Assembly (NCBI GenBank): GCA_023374025.1
Contig: SIJG01000115.1
Location: 145,636-209,635 of the forward strand
Length of the DNA stretch: 64,000 nt
Direction: 5' to 3'
From: Heterodera schachtii
Lineage: Eukaryota; Nematoda; Chromadorea; Rhabditida; Heteroderidae
Shown here: positions 42,256-57,556 of the stretch, one piece after another
Numbering within the stretch: the stretch's first letter is position 1
How the letters are laid out: the number at the start of each line of letters is the position of its first letter
Translations under genes and position numbers: made by a program
Notes under the pieces: generated by a model
The model's database searches: none
What the model was told of the DNA's origin: nothing
What the model saw: only the letters and a program-made list of their open reading frames with translations

Positions 42256-45200
42256 ATGAAATATAAAAATAAAGATACTAAATAAGTATTTCTACTAATA
42301 GAAAATATTAATTATAAAATAAAATAATATTTATTACAAAATTTGAAAATATAATAAAAAAAATTGTTTAAATTTAGTCTTTTAATATAATTGTTTTTAG
42401 CTGTTGGACTAATCAAAATGTTTTATCTTTTAACATAAAAGACTGAATCTGAGTTTTCGGAACTGAATATAAAATTAAATGAATAAATTTTATAAAAATA
42501 AATATTACAGAACAAGATTAAAACAGTTTTAAATATCTCTAAAAAAGCATAATATTTTGTTAAAGAAAAAATATAAATTTGAATATTATTTTTTTTACTA
42601 GTATTAAAAAAATGAATTAACTTATTAGATGAAAAATAAAAGTTCATATTTAAATTAAATGAATTATTTTCTGACTTCTCTTTAAATATTTTCAAATAAA
42701 AATTTTTAATTTGCCATTTGAAATATTTGTGGCTATCTATATTTCTAGGTTTTTGAAAAATTTAAATTTTTATGCTAATTTTAAAAAGATCTAAAAATAA
42801 ATATAACAGCATTTAAAAATTGAAAATATAAAATCAATTAATAAATTCAGTTGTTAATGGTCAATTAACTCAATCAGCATAGAATAAAATTAAAGTTTTG
42901 GACATTGTTTTGAATACTGGAATTTATTACAAGCATATTTTTACGTGAAAAATATTTAAAAGGAAATAAAATACCTTTAGAACAATTTAATTAATTTATC
43001 TAAATTTAAGTTAATAAAAATAAATAAATTTTTATGTTATTTAAACAAAATTAATATATTACTAAAAATGTAAATATAGCAGGGACTACAAAGTCACAAA
43101 CAAGGTCTCCAATAAACAAGCAATTTATTTAAAATAGTTAAATCAATAAAAACAATATTAAATTACAATAATTTATTTTAATAAAAATGATATCACGAAA
43201 ATTAACATTATCAAAAAAACTAAAAAGCGATTTTTTATATCTGTTTCCCAAAAAATAATGATCCTACATTATTTCAAATAAACAATATATTTGGCATGAT
43301 AGCAAAGCTTAGATGGCTTTGTGAAAATTAAAATCCATTTAAAGAGGTTAATAAAAATTATCTTACACATTAACTAACTGCAAATATTGCAATATTATTG
43401 GCAATTAACTACAATTATAATTTACACCAAAATAAATTTAAAAAATTGTACAAACAAATTCAAAGTTTTTCCTGTACAAAAACCAATTAATCAAATAAAT
43501 ATAAACAAATGACATCTTATAAAATTAAATAATTAAATGAACGTAAAATTTTTTTAATAAATTCATTTAAAAAATACGCAAAAATAATTCATTCAATTAT
43601 GACAGGGATAAATATTTAATTGAATGTGGAAGAATTTGATTTATGTTCTTACCTACGATTTTTTCACTTAATATTAAAAAAAACAAATATTTTTTCTTGT
43701 ACAAAATCAAAATGCACGAAAAATAGAATACATAATATGAAATACAATTCCATTTTAAACCTGACTTATTTAATGTTATTTAATATTCCACATAAAAAAA
43801 ATAAAAAAATCTATGAAAAGGATTGTATTTCATATAAAATAAACATAAATCAAAATATTTTTTTATAATAAAATATTCTCTGAACCTTTGTTATTTTCTA
43901 TTATTTATTTTGACTGAATTATATTTCAGCTTATAACGATTTTTTTTTTTTATTATTTTTTATTGTATTATTTGTTTTTTATTGATTGCAATAATTTTTT
44001 ATACTCGACCCGTCACATAGAATTTTGGTTTTGAGAATGCCTTTAATTAAGTTTGTTTAATTTTGTTATAAAAATTTTATATCTTTTTATTTAGTGAAAG
44101 GTTCGCAGCTTGCATATATTTTTGGTAAAAGACCCGTCACTTAAAATTATTTTGTTTTCTTCATATTTTTTATTTGTTTTTGAATTTATAAATTGCTTAC
44201 ATATTCTTAAATTGCTGATATATTCTATCTTTAAATTTAAATGTTAAATATTAAATTAAAAACTTTTTAATACCATTGTTTTTTAACAATTCATTAATTA
44301 TTCAGTAATATAGAATATTTTATACCAATAAGGGATGTATATATATAATATATATTTATTTGCTCGCATGTGTAATTGTGTATTTAAAGTTTTCTATTTT
44401 ATATGATAAGTTTCTTATTTTATAATTTTTTATATTTTTTTGCTATTTAAATTTAAATAGTGAACAAAGGAATGGGGGAAGACAGGCGGGATCGATAGGT
44501 GCCCTCGGGAAAAATTTTAACTTTGATTATAATTTTTTAAAGATTTTGTCTAAAAATTCTCTCCAAAAAAGAATATTTATGTTTTTTATTCTTAATATAC
44601 AAATAAAATACAAATAAATTAGAAAAAAAACAAAGCAATTAAAAACTTTTAATTATAAAAAGGGCGCAGCATCACCAAAAAGTTTTTATAGAAAAAATCT
44701 CTTTTTCTGAAAAATTCTTAGATTTTAATAAATAATAAAAAACTTTCAGAAGAGACGACAAATGGAAAATGGCGGTGGGGGAGGAATGAATGTACCCTTT
44801 TCATTATTATAGGCCTGAATATAATACACATTTATAAAAATGAAAATTATTGCCCTTCTCGCTGATGCTTTTTGGTAAAACACATTTTTAATTTCAATTA
44901 ATTTTTGATTAGGAATTAAAATTATTCAAATTTAATATTTTCATTAAATTATTAACAAAATCAAAATTAAAAATATTTAAATAAAATTAAAATTAATGGT
45001 GAAAATTAAATCCGATACTGAGAAATTTTTGAAAAAAAAACCTAAACAATTCACTATTATCAATTATTTGCTTATCGTGCGTTCTTCATTTGAGCACAAG
45101 TATAAAAAAAACGAGATAATGTTTTAAAAAAGAAATGAAAAACATAACAATAACAAAGATCATTTTTTGATTAAAAAACAATTTTTATAAATTGGACTAA

Positions 45201-45559
45201 AGTAAGATGGAAAAAAATAAAATAATAATTTGTTTATAGAAGGAAAACAAATCATTTTGCCAAATATCAATAAAGTAATTTTTATTGGCAATTCTATTAA
45301 AAATATGCAAATACTACATTAGATAAACGGTATTATATAAAAAAAAATGTTAACCAAAAGATCAATAATAAATTTATTGGCAATTATATTTTACATTATG
45401 CTAATATTTTATCCAATCCCTTTTTAAAAAATTCGATTTTGTGTGCTTTTTTATGTTAAATTCGACACAAATGTTCTTAGTCGAACTGAAAATATCCAAA
45501 TCACTTAAAAACTACTTTTTATCGTGTAGAGCATAGTCGTTTTTAGAATACTCACAGTT
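42256..45559. repeat. Long direct duplication, copy 1
   Basis: This matches 47041-51013 in order and orientation with high identity over most of its length. Copy 1 has an extra segment of about 95 bp near 42403-42500 and about 120 bp at 44417-44538 that contains a degraded GATA-loop hairpin. It lacks about 970 bp that copy 2 has after 48827. Short open frames in both copies (such as 43620-43868) have A/T-driven composition and do not look like proteins. Confidence 0.9.
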
Positions 45560-47040
45560 CCATATGTTCTATTGTTAGTTAATTCATCGGAGGTGAATCG
45601 ATGGACGTCAACAATTGAACAGCTTAAAGCAATATGATCACTAGGTCTCTAATTTTTAGGGTTTAGCCTAATAAAATAATTTTAAAAAAGTTCATGGTTA
45701 TAAGCAAAATTAAAAAGAAAATAATTTTTTTACCTCTTATGCAAAATGTTAATAAGAAAATATAATTCTAATCATCTGCATAATTAAATGCAAATTTAAA
45801 CAGAAAAAATCCATATAATGAACCTCTAAGCGAATAATATATAAAAATTTTATTAAAAATAAAATAGATGTTTTATACATGAAAAAAAAGTAAAATTAAA
45901 ATAATTAAAAACAATTAATTAAGAGTAAATTTAGTTCTACATGAAAATAAATATGCAACATATATATATTCTACAATAAAAAGATAGACAAATAGGTATG
46001 AAACAACAGACAAAATTATTAATATATATTCATACATAATTAAATTCTCGGATAACATACATTTTGTTTTTAATTAAATATTTTATAACATTAAAAAACA
46101 AAAAATTTAAAACCAAAAAAAAAAGTATTTATAAATACGAAATAAAGAATTTTTACATATAGATGAAATTATGATAACAATTTAATTAAAAAACATAAAA
46201 ATTATTAATGAATAAAATGAAACATGGTAAAATAAATATAATAAATAAAAATAATTATTTATATTTAAAAATATATATTTTAGTGATCTTATATTCAAAT
46301 TAAACCAAAAAGTTTTGAAAAGAAAGAAAAAAACAAAATAATAAATAATCTTTTTTAAATATCACTATTAAAAAAATTCTCAATTAAAATTTTCATTTAA
46401 TTTAACAAGAACATATAACAAAAACCTATTTTATTATTTTATTTTTTATAATATTTAAGCTAATTACACAAAATAAAAGAATGCACTGAAGCCATTTGAT
46501 TTTAGCCATTGTTCGCAGATAAGAAAATAAAAATAAATAAATCCAAAAGATGGACCAAATGTTTATGATTTAAACAGTCATTCAGTCAAAATGGCGACCA
46601 ATTAATTAATTGTCAACAAACTTATTTATTATTTTAAATATTATAATTAAGCTAAAAAAACATTGTCAATTTTGATAACTCTAAATGGCTGGATATCAAT
46701 AAAGTTTAATCAAAATCTTAGTGCAAATGTTTCATTTTGAAGAAAAGAGAGGAACTGTAAAAAACAAAATCTTTTCTTAATCAGTTAATATTATGAGAAA
46801 ATATTTTACTTTGGTTTTAAATATAAAAAACGATTCAACATTTAAAAATATTGGAATTTTTTAATATTTAATTTAAAAATGAATCTTTAATGGACTTATG
46901 CAAAAATTGATAAAAAAAATTTATATTTACAAAAATATTTTAAATTTACACGAATAAACAATATAAATATACGAAATTGACGAACAAAACACTTTGTCAA
47001 ATCAAATTATTCTACAGCATTCGCGCCATGAGAATAAAAA
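45560..47040. other. AT-rich spacer between the duplicated blocks
   Basis: 1.48 kb unrelated to the flanking copies; no gene or element recognised. Confidence 0.5.
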
Positions 47041-50000
47041 ATGAAATATAAAAATAAAGATACTAAATAAGTATTTCTACTAATAAAAAATATTAATTAT
47101 AAAATAAAATAATATTTATTACAAAATTTGAAAATATAATTAAAAAAAATTGTTTAAATTTCTCTTTTAATATAAATTGTTTTTATAAATATTACAGAAC
47201 AAGTTTAAAACAGTTTTAAATATCTCTAAAAAAGCATAATATTTTGTTAAAGAAAAAATATAAATTTGAATATTATTTTTTTTACTAGTATTAAAAAAAT
47301 GAATTAACTTATTAGATGAAAAATAAAAGTTCATATTTAAATTAAATGAATTATTTTCTGACTTCTCTTTAAATATTTTCAAATAAAAATTTTTAATTTG
47401 CCATTTGAAATATTTGTGGCTATCTATATTTCTAGGTTTTTGAAAAATTTCAATTTTTATTCTAATTTTAAAAAGGTCTAAAAATAAATATAACAGCATT
47501 TAAAAATTGAAAAATAAATTCAATTAATAAATTCAGTTGTTAATGGTCAATTAACTCAATCAGCATAGAATAAAATTAAACTTTTGGACATTGTTTTGAA
47601 TACTGGAATTTATTACAAGCATATTTTTACGTGAAAAATATTTAAAAGGAAATAAAATACCTTTAAAACAATTTAATTAATTTATCTAAATTATAAGTTA
47701 ATAAAAATAAATAAATTTTTATGTTATTTAAACAAAATTAATATATTACTAAAAATGTAAATATAGCAGGGACTACAAAGTCACAAACAAGGTCTCCAAT
47801 AAACAAGCAATTTATTTAAAATAGTTAAATCAATAAAAACAATATTAAATTATCAACAATAGAATAATTTATTTTAATAAAAATGATATCACGAAAATTA
47901 ACATTATCAAAAAAACTAAAAAGCGATTTTTTATATCTGTTTCCCAAAAAATAATGATCCTACATTATTTCAAATAAACAATATATTTGGCATGATAGCA
48001 AAGCTTAGATGGCTTTGTGAAAATTAAAATCCATTTAAAGAGGTTAATAAAAATTATCTTACACATTAACTAACTGCAAATATTGCAATATTATTGGCAA
48101 TTAACTACAATTATAATTTACACCAAAATAAATTTAAAAAATTGTACAAACAAATTCAAAGTTTTTCCTGTACAAAAACCAATTAATCAAATAAATATAA
48201 ACAAATGACATCTTATAAAATTAAATAATTAAATGAACGTAAAATTTTTTTAATAAATTCATTTAAAAAATACGCAAAAATAATTCATTCAATTATGACA
48301 GGGATAAATATTTAATTGAATGTGGAAGAATTTGATTTATGTTCTTACCTACGATTTTTTCACTTAATATTAAAAAAAACAAATATTTTTTCTTGTACAA
48401 AATCAAAATGCACGAAAAATAGAATACATAATATGAATTACAATTCCATTTTAAACCTGACTTATTTAATGTTATTTAATATTCCACATAAAAAAAATAA
48501 AAAAATCTATGAAAAGGATTGTATTTCATATAAAATAAACATAAATCAAAATATTTTTTTATAATAAAATATTCTCTGAACCTTTGTTATTTTCTATTAT
48601 TTATTTTGACTGAATTATATTTCAGCTTATAACGATTATTTTTTTTTTATTATTTTTTATTGTATTATTTGTTTTTTATTGATTGCAATAATTTTTTATA
48701 CTCGACCCGTCACATAGAATTTTGGTTTTGAGAATGCCTTTAATTAAGTTTGTTTAATTTTGTTATAAAAATTTTATATCTTTTTATTTAGTGAAAGGTT
48801 CGCAGCTTGCATATATTTTTGGTAAAATAATGTTTTGTTTTTTATTTATTTTTATAAGATTAGAAGTTATTAATTATTTTAGGATTTTGTCACTAAAAAT
48901 CCCACGCCGAATGATAATTTTTTTTATTGATTTAAAAACATTTTTTAAGCAATAAATATATATTGAGGTTTTATTAATCCAAATTTATTTTTAATCTATT
49001 CTTTTCAATTTTCCCTTATGTCATATATAGAAAAACTTCATGGTATTTTTGCTTACAAATAAATCTAATTTAAATCAATTTCTTATTAAGCAACTAATTA
49101 TTTTAATGTTTTATTTGCGTTTAGGATTTAATTTATACCTTGGTAGCAAACTCATTTGCTCATAAATTTGGCTTCTAAATAAAATTAATGGTTATTTTTT
49201 GTCAAAATAATTAGAAAACTTGGAGTACACTTAAAAAATAAGTTTTTATTTGTTTATATATTAGTTTGATATTTACTTTTAAAAAATCTCTTGATAAACC
49301 TAAATGCTTTGGTAAATATTTTTGGTTTTTTCATCAATTTTAGAGTTTTTATCAATTTTTCTTTTACCTATTTTTTATTTTATCAAAATTAACAATTCTT
49401 TCTGTTAACTTTTTAATATTATACTTTAATTTCTTTTATCGTTTGTTATGTTTTTTAAAGGACTTTTTTTATTGATTATTTTTTTTTATTTTTTGGATAA
49501 GCAATTTTCCTGATTTTTTATTTCTTTTTGGAGCGTAATTCTATGTCTTTTTCTGGGCAATCTGTCCCGAACGAAGATTAACAGATTAAGCTTGAATTTT
49601 TGGTTCAAATTATACTTTCTTTGCGTAATGAATAATTTAATAGTAATTTTTTTCTTATTGTATATATTTTAAATAATTCTCTTGGTCTTTGTTCACCTAT
49701 TATGTACCGTAGGTGTGGGCCTGTTAAATTTGCATTTATTAGTTATGTTTAATGCAATTCAAATAAATTTTTATTTGGGTATTTAGTTTTTATTTTATTT
49801 AAAATTATTTTGTTTTCTTGCATATTTTTTATTTGTTTTTGAATTTATAAATTGCTTATATATTCTTAAATTGCTCATATATTCTATCTTTAAATTTAAA
49901 TGTTAATTATTAAAATAAAAACTTTTTAATACCATTGTTTTTTAACAATTCATTAATTATTCAGTAATATAGAATATTTTATACCAATAAGGGATGTATA

Positions 50001-51013
50001 TATAATATATTTATTTGCTCGCATGTGTAATTATGTATTTAAAGTTTTCTATTTTATATGATAAGTTTCTTAAAGATTTTGTCTAAAAATTCTCTCCAAA
50101 AAAGAATATTTATGTTTTTTATTCTTAACACACAAATAAAATACAAATAAATTAAAAAAAAACAAAGCAATTAAAAACTTTTAATTATAAAAAGGGCGCA
50201 GCATCACCAAAAAGTTTTTATAGAAAAAATCTCTTTTTCTGAAAAATTCTTAGATTTTGATAAATAATAAAAACTTTCAGAAGAGACGACAAATGGAAAA
50301 TGGCGGGTGGGGGAGGAATGAATGTACCCTTTTCATTATTATAGGCCTGAATATAATACACATTTATAAAAATGAAAATTATTGCCCTTCTCGCTGATGC
50401 TTTTTGGTAAAACACATTTTTAATTATTTAAATAAAATTAAAATTAATGGTGAAAATTAAATCCGATACTGAGAAATTTTTGAAAAAAAAACCTAAACAA
50501 TTCACTATTATCAATTATTTGCTTATCGTGCGTTCTTCATTTGAGCACAAGTATAAAAAAAACGAGATAATGTAAAATTAAAAAAGAAATGAAAAACATA
50601 ACAATAACAAAGATCATTTTTTGATTAAAAAACAATTTTTATAAATTGGACTAAAGTAAGATGGAAAAAAATAAAATAATAATTTGTTTATAGAAGGAAA
50701 ACAAATCATTTTGCCAAATATCAATAAAGTAATTTTTATTGGCAATTCTATTAAAAATATGCAAATACTACATTAGATAAACGGTATTATATAAAAAAAA
50801 ATGTTAACCAAAAGATCAATAATAAATTTATTGGCAATTATATTTTACATTATGCTAATATTTTATCCAATCCCTTTTTAAAAAATTCGATTTTGTGTGC
50901 TTTTTTATGTTAAATTCGACACAAATGTTCTTAGTCGAACTGAAAATATCCAAATCACTTAAAAACTACTTTTTATCGTGTAGAGCATAGTCGTTTTTAG
51001 AATACTCACAGTT
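47041..51013. repeat. Long direct duplication, copy 2
   Basis: Counterpart of 42256-45559. It contains a unique segment at about 48828-49799, AT-rich like the rest and without coding signs. The right boundary is sharp: both copies share TTTTAGAATACTCACAGTT and then diverge. Confidence 0.9.
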
Positions 51014-51301
51014 TAAATTGTTTTTTTTTTTGGTAGTTGTTAAGCTACTTTTCCAGTTCTTAGTGCCTTTTTCCAGTTTTTTATTTTAGAGCCTTAAAAT
51101 TTTTAAAAACCTACTTTACCTATTTTGGCGTTTTGCCCTAATTATGAAAAATACAATCTTAAGAATCGACTTAAAATTTTTTTTCAAACCCCTAAGAAGC
51201 GACAAGAAAATTTTCAAAAATCCACTCCTAAGAAATGAAAATTTACTTAAATGAATTTGTTGACGAAAATTTTTGGGGTACAAGGGGGGGGGGGGGGCGG
51301 G

Positions 51302-51330
51302 CCCGGCGGTGCCTATCCGCACCGCCGGGG
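51302..51330. repeat. GC-rich hairpin with perfect stem
   Basis: The arms CCCGGCGGTGC and GCACCGCCGGG pair over 11 bp without mismatch around CTATCC. Adjacent is a 14-bp G run. It belongs to the family described at 624-647. Confidence 0.7.
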
Positions 51331-54300
51331 AAATTTTAAAATTTGTGTGTGATTTGTTAACAGATTTACACCAAAAAAATAATAAAGTTTTGCGATTTTG
51401 GCTCAATTTTTTAAGAGAATAAAGGATTTTTATGGGCGGTGTGAAAATTTTTATAGATTATTTTTACATTCATATTAAGTAATTTTCCACAAAAAATTGT
51501 TATGTTAGATCTAATTTTGAATATTTTAGTTAGATTTTATGGTACTTGTCTAGTTTACGTGGTACTTTTAACATACATTTAAAAAAATTTTTAAAATTTT
51601 TTAGAAGTTAATGAAAATAAATTTTAAAGCGTTTTTGAGGTCGCTAATCACGAATCCGGGCTCAGACCAGCGCTACCGTTCATCACATGAGCTGTACAGT
51701 GACAAAGAAATGACAGGCTTACTGTACCAATAATATCCTCATTGGCAAAATGCCCATAGGGGTACCACCCATACAATTTTTTGAATTACACATGTATACT
51801 CTTAATAATGAGTTTAAGTAATCTTTTATTGCAGGTTAGAAGAATTAAGCTCATTTTCATGTATTTCAATCCTGTTCGTCCCAAAAACACGAAATTCGAA
51901 AATTTTGCATTTTCAACTTTTTGTTAGAGTTCGGGTCAGGGGCACGGAATTGGCAAAAATGGATGCTATATTAATTAAATGTGTTTTATTACTTGGGTTA
52001 TCTTAACCAGTTTATATTTTATTATTTATTATTTTTCTGTTTTTCGTGTTTATTAAGATTTTTGACTAGGTACATATATATTATATATTCATTCATTCAA
52101 ATTGATTCAAGCTTTGTAACAATTTGGTTTTAATTTGTTTGAGATAACTATATTTCTCTTTAATAGTTTAAAGGATTAAAAAATTAGTACAATTTTGGGA
52201 TTCTTTTCTCTTTTTTTAGTTTTTAGTAGTCTTTGCATATATGTAATAAAATAATATTTGATAAATAAACAGTAATGTTTATTAATCATTAATTCTAGTA
52301 AACATCTTTATTATTTTAATTTATTTATTGAAAATTTTTTAAAAATAATATTATATAAACTTTATTATTTTTTATTTTTGATTGTTTTATAATTTGAAAT
52401 AAAATAAAAAATTCTTCTCATTTGTATCTCGTTCAATAACTTTCTTAATCTGGATATTCTTTAATGAATACCTTTTTTTGTTTTAAGATAATTTTTATCA
52501 CCGAATTTAATTATTATTGAATTGAGCAATTGGCATAACACTAATTATTGCATGCTTTTAAAATTCAATTAATTTTTTAAATGACTAAGATGGAGCTAAT
52601 ATTTAAGAAGAATTAGGAGTTTTTGGTGGTGCCGATAGGCGCCGCCGAAGAAAAATAAATTTTCAGAATTTTTATCGATTTTTGTTAAAAAATAGCCAAT
52701 TTTTTGACATTTCCTCTTTTCCCATTCGCTAGCTTCCCCCCCCCCCCCTTTTTTATGTATGTTAAAAAAACTACATATTATAAATATATATAAATCGATT
52801 ACGTTAAAGTCCATAACCTTTTTAAGATTTCATTATTCGTCGCCGAATAGCCATGAATGGCTGAACAAATTAATGAACTACAAAGTTTATCAACAATTAA
52901 AAATAAAAAGCATAATATTTCTATTTATTTATTATTGATTAAATACATTTAAACAAAAAACATATGACATTTTAATTAAAAGATAGCTATAATAAAATAG
53001 AAAAATCAATTTATTTCAAAATAACATTTTTTCCAAATATTTTTTTTTTCTGTTGAAGAGCTATTTGATTATTAAATCTTAATCAGAAACAAAAATTCAA
53101 TAAAGATATTTAAAAACCTTTAAAATTCAAATATTATTTGTTATTATAAAATTCGTTTTTAAATATTGCATGCTTATAATTTCTTTTGGTTTTTTTTCTT
53201 TATATATATTTGATATCTCTATTTTATTTAATCATTAATGACATCATTGTCTTCAAAGCAAGCAAATTAGTCTAAATTATTTATGTTCAAGACGTTGTCG
53301 ATCTTCTAATTTTTGGACACTTTGTCAATAAGTATTTTTCATTTATAGAATGTTATACTGGTCATAAACATATAAATATTCAATTTATGATTTAACTTGT
53401 TAACTTAAATAAGTTTGTATGACAGTATCTAGAAATTTTTTAATTATACTCGTTTCCGAAAATGCAATTGACGTAAACATCTGACTGGCATGAAATTGAC
53501 CCATATTTTATGAATTTTGTTGGATTTTCGATGTTTAATTATAATTAAATAAATAATTCATAACTGACAAATTGATACTTTAAGCATTTTAATTTTTTTT
53601 ATTGTCGACAGCTCATCTGAATCAATGATATGACCAATATATATTTTTCAATTTGAAATTATTTTATACTCCTAATTTGACAACTTACAACATTACTTTG
53701 TGTTTTATTTTCAAATAACTTTATCTTTATAATTACTATATTTTATCATTTTTCTTATTCTAAAATATTTAATATTATAATCACTTTTTTCTCATTTTAT
53801 TCTCATGCCTCGTTCTTCTCCTAGGATACACTTTGTTTTGAAGTGCTTTTATTATTTTATTGTGTATAATATTTTTTTTTTTTTGCCTTTTGAAACTTAT
53901 TATTCGATAATTTATATATCTCTAATCAATATTTTCTAATTTTAATCTCTTTCTCAGGCTTTAATGTTTTGGATTTTGCTAGTATTTTATGAGTCCATCA
54001 TTGAATCAAAATGATATGTATTTATTTGTTTAGACTTATAAATGTTATTCTCATTTATTTTTAGTTTACCTTATATTACCTGTATTGGTTTAATGAAAAA
54101 TTCTATTAAGAATATTTTTGTAATAAATTTTATTTATCCAAAAACGGTAGAATTTTAGGAATTGTTTGCCATTTTTAGGAGATTAATAGAAATTAAAAAT
54201 ACAACTAATTTTAAATATTGAGGTTAAAATTTTTTAAGGTAGTCTTTAACAAAATGGTTAAAATGAAATTATTTTCGAAAAAATGATTAGAGAAAATTAC

Positions 54301-54609
54301 GGAAGTTTAATTGTTTTAAAAAACTTTTTGCTACCAATAGTGATACTATTAGGTTTTCTAGTTTATTTTAATGAATTATGACCATTTAAATCTAAATTTC
54401 CAATTAATTCATTTTCTATTTTATTATTAATTACAAATCAATATATATAATGTTCACATTTTATTGAAATCAATCATATAAAAAAAAACAATCAAAAAAT
54501 ACTAATTTCTTTTCAAATAATTTTTTTTTGTTTCAGGAGAGGTTATATTGGAAATTTCACAATCACCTTAACACTATCCTTTGTTATAGCGTTTTTATGC
54601 ACATTATAA

Positions 54610-54765
54610 TGTATAAAAACGGATAAATACAATCCGGAATCCGGTTACGGATCCGGCAATTTGAAAAATAGGGATTGACCGGATTATGAGAGACCGGATC
54701 CAGAATCCGTTACTTTTTGAAAATACCAGTCCGGTCCGGTCCGGCAGATTTGGAAATCTCGGTCT
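54610..54765. repeat. CCGGATCCGG-rich repeat island, possible hAT-type relic
   Basis: Many CCGGAATCCGG, CCGGTCCGG and GACCGGAT units are packed into about 150 bp inside very AT-rich DNA. The right end TCGGTCTCTA resembles the end of the MITE at 28577-28767. No left end was identified. Confidence 0.5.
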
Positions 54766-57556
54766 CTAAAATATACTTTCTTCTTTGGTCCGAATTTTTA
54801 TCAATATTTTTGTTCTTAATTTTTTCATAAAGTTTTGCTTTTAATTTTATATTTAAATTAATAAAACTTAGTGATCAAAAACCGTGTTGTAAAAAAGGTC
54901 GTCGAGACTTTTTTGGAGCAACAACAAATGCCGTCAAATTCACGTAGAAATGTCGCCATTATCGCGCCCGAAGAAATAATAGAAATTCCGTTTATTTAAA
55001 TTTCGATTAAATAAATTGTTAAATATTTATTAATAAATTGTTCTGTTTAGTTAATGCATATTATTATTCTTTGGTTTATTGTAAATTTATTTTTGCTAAA
55101 TAAATTTTCTTGGTGTAAACACTCTAATTACGGCCGTGGTTTCTGCTTCCTATAAATTATGTAATGCATTTATTTTAAATTATAATTAAATATAAATTCA
55201 ATAAATTGTTCTTGTATGTGTACAATTAGTATTTTAACTTTTATGTTTTTACTTCTATCTTCATTTAGTCATTGGCGTAAATGAAAAAATTAAATAATCT
55301 TTATTTGAAATTAAAAATAAATATTATTGTATTCGTTTTATTCATTTACATTCTCATTGAATCATTTTACTAATAATATTTTATTATATTATGAAGACAA
55401 AATATTTTTATTTTATAATTATTACAAATTTTAATCTTGATTTTAATCCTTTAATTATCATTTTTGTTTTTTTATTCATTGTTATTAATGTAAAAAAATA
55501 AAAATTTATATTTTTTGTCCATTTTTCTTTTATTAACTCATGTTGCATTAGTTCTTTGATGAAAAGTTTGATGAGTGAGTTTAAAGAAAAAGTTTGATAA
55601 AATAAGTAAAAATATTTCAACTAAAAATATGTGTTAAAATTATTTTATAATCTAAAATTATTGCAAGGAATTATTTGAAAATTTAATATATTAATAAGTA
55701 TTGTATTCTTTTTATTTGTATTTGTGAACAATCAATTAGTCCATAAATTTTTTATTAATGATTTATTTTGTATAAAAGAATAGAAAAAATAAAATTATTA
55801 CTTTTCTTTTTTGTGTTTGCAATATGCCTTAATAATAGAAAATAAATAAAAATATAATGTATTTTTTAATTTGTATTTTTATTAGAAATTTTTTCATATT
55901 TATTTAAAGATTTCTTTTTTTAAAATATAATTTTCGACTAAATAAATATATCTAAAACAAAAATAAAATAAAGCATATTTTCGTGTCAAAATTTCCATTA
56001 TTTTAATTAATTACTACAAAAGAAAATAATTCATTCAAAGATGCTTGCCTTTTTATTAGTTAACAAAGTTTTAAAAAGTTTACATTATCACCTAGCTCTT
56101 AGATTTATAGATAAATTCAAAAATAATATTTTGTAACTTTTTAAATAAATTCGTTTATTTTATTTAAATATTCTATTTACATTTATTATGCTCCTCGCCT
56201 AAGTTTTTTTTAAGATTACAGATTTGATTTTTTACATATAAATAAAAACATTAAAAGATAGTGTTTTTGAATTTATTTTCAGGTCTTTCGAGTTTTAAAA
56301 TAGAATTTAAATAATTTTTGTAATAAATAAACTTTTAAATCTGAAATTTTTTTACCCTTTAAATCATCATTGATTGCAGTGGAAATAAAAAATAAATAAA
56401 AATAAACTTTTACATATTTTAAAATTTATTAAAACAAAACCTGAATCAAATTATTTATTAACAATACTGAAATAAAAACGAAAAATCCCAATTAAATAAA
56501 TTAAAAGGAATATGAATTTTTTTGTAGCCTTTTTTCAAATCTATGCATTTTACTATTTTTTTTTTGTTTTAAAAGCGTTTTTATTGATTACAATAATATT
56601 TTCATACATTTTCATAATTTCTCTTATATTATTTATTAATTATATTTTTAGGTTGAGAACTAATTTAAAATATTGGGATATTTTTCATTCATTATATTTT
56701 CACTATTTTTTTAATAAAATTGTTATAATTAATTTAAACTATTATTAATTTCAGTTTCATGCTGTTCCAGAGAGTTTTTGGCTGCTTTGCGATAGGGGCG
56801 CCTTTTCTTATTAATAAATGCATTTATGGGTAGTACATACATAATATATTAATAAATGTTTTTTATTTCTCTTATCCCCTAATAATGCAAATTATATAAT
56901 TTTGCTTTTGTTTAATGTTTTCTAAAATAATTTGTATTTGAGTTTTTAAGTTTTTTTTAAAATTTATTTGGTCATTAGCGAAAAAAATAACATTGATTTC
57001 TCTTTAATTTATCTAGACATCTAAAATTGTTTTTTAAGTAGTGAATTTTTTGAAATATTAAGTATTTTTTTTTGCTGAATAAATTCAAAATCAATTTGTT
57101 TCTTTTAATTATAAATAAACATTTAGAATTAAATTTAGTAGTGTATTGAATATATAATTTTATGAATTCATTATATTATGTGAATTTATAAAACCCTTTT
57201 TTTGTTTTATTATTTTGTTGAATTTAATTTTTTATTGCTTTGTTTATTAAAATCAGTTTATTTTCAAAATAATTTTGAACTTTAGGAAAATATAATTTAA
57301 AAAATTAAAAATTGTAAAAAAAATTTTCTGATTTACACATCAGAAAACTGTTATTTAAAAATAAAATAATAGTTTTATTTATACAGAAAAGTTTTATTTT
57401 TTAAAAATAATCTTCTTGAGTTTAAATAACAAAATTAAAAATATTTTAAAAATATTATAAAATTATTAAAACAAATTTGAGAAATTATAAAAGTAGTTAC
57501 ACACTCCATTTTGTCCGGATTACGGTAGCCCCCCATACCTATGGGATGGCTGCAGG

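Larger units (their letters stand above)
51014..57500. other. AT-rich block with a few GC-rich repeat islands
   Basis: No gene is supported. Islands: a GATA-type hairpin with a G run (51285-51330), the dispersed CTAATCACGAATCC motif and adjoining unique-looking sequence (51640-51960), a GATA-loop hairpin and C run (52625-52750), and CCGGATCCGG-type repeats with TCGGTCTCTA at 54610-54765. The frame at 56512-56748 is a hydrophobic A/T-driven frame that I do not call a gene. Confidence 0.5.

Noticed and set aside
43620..43868. 82-codon frame present in both AT-rich duplicates (also 48316-48564)
   Set aside because: Its conservation is explained by recent duplication of the DNA; composition is K/N/I/F driven by AT-richness and it has no domain.
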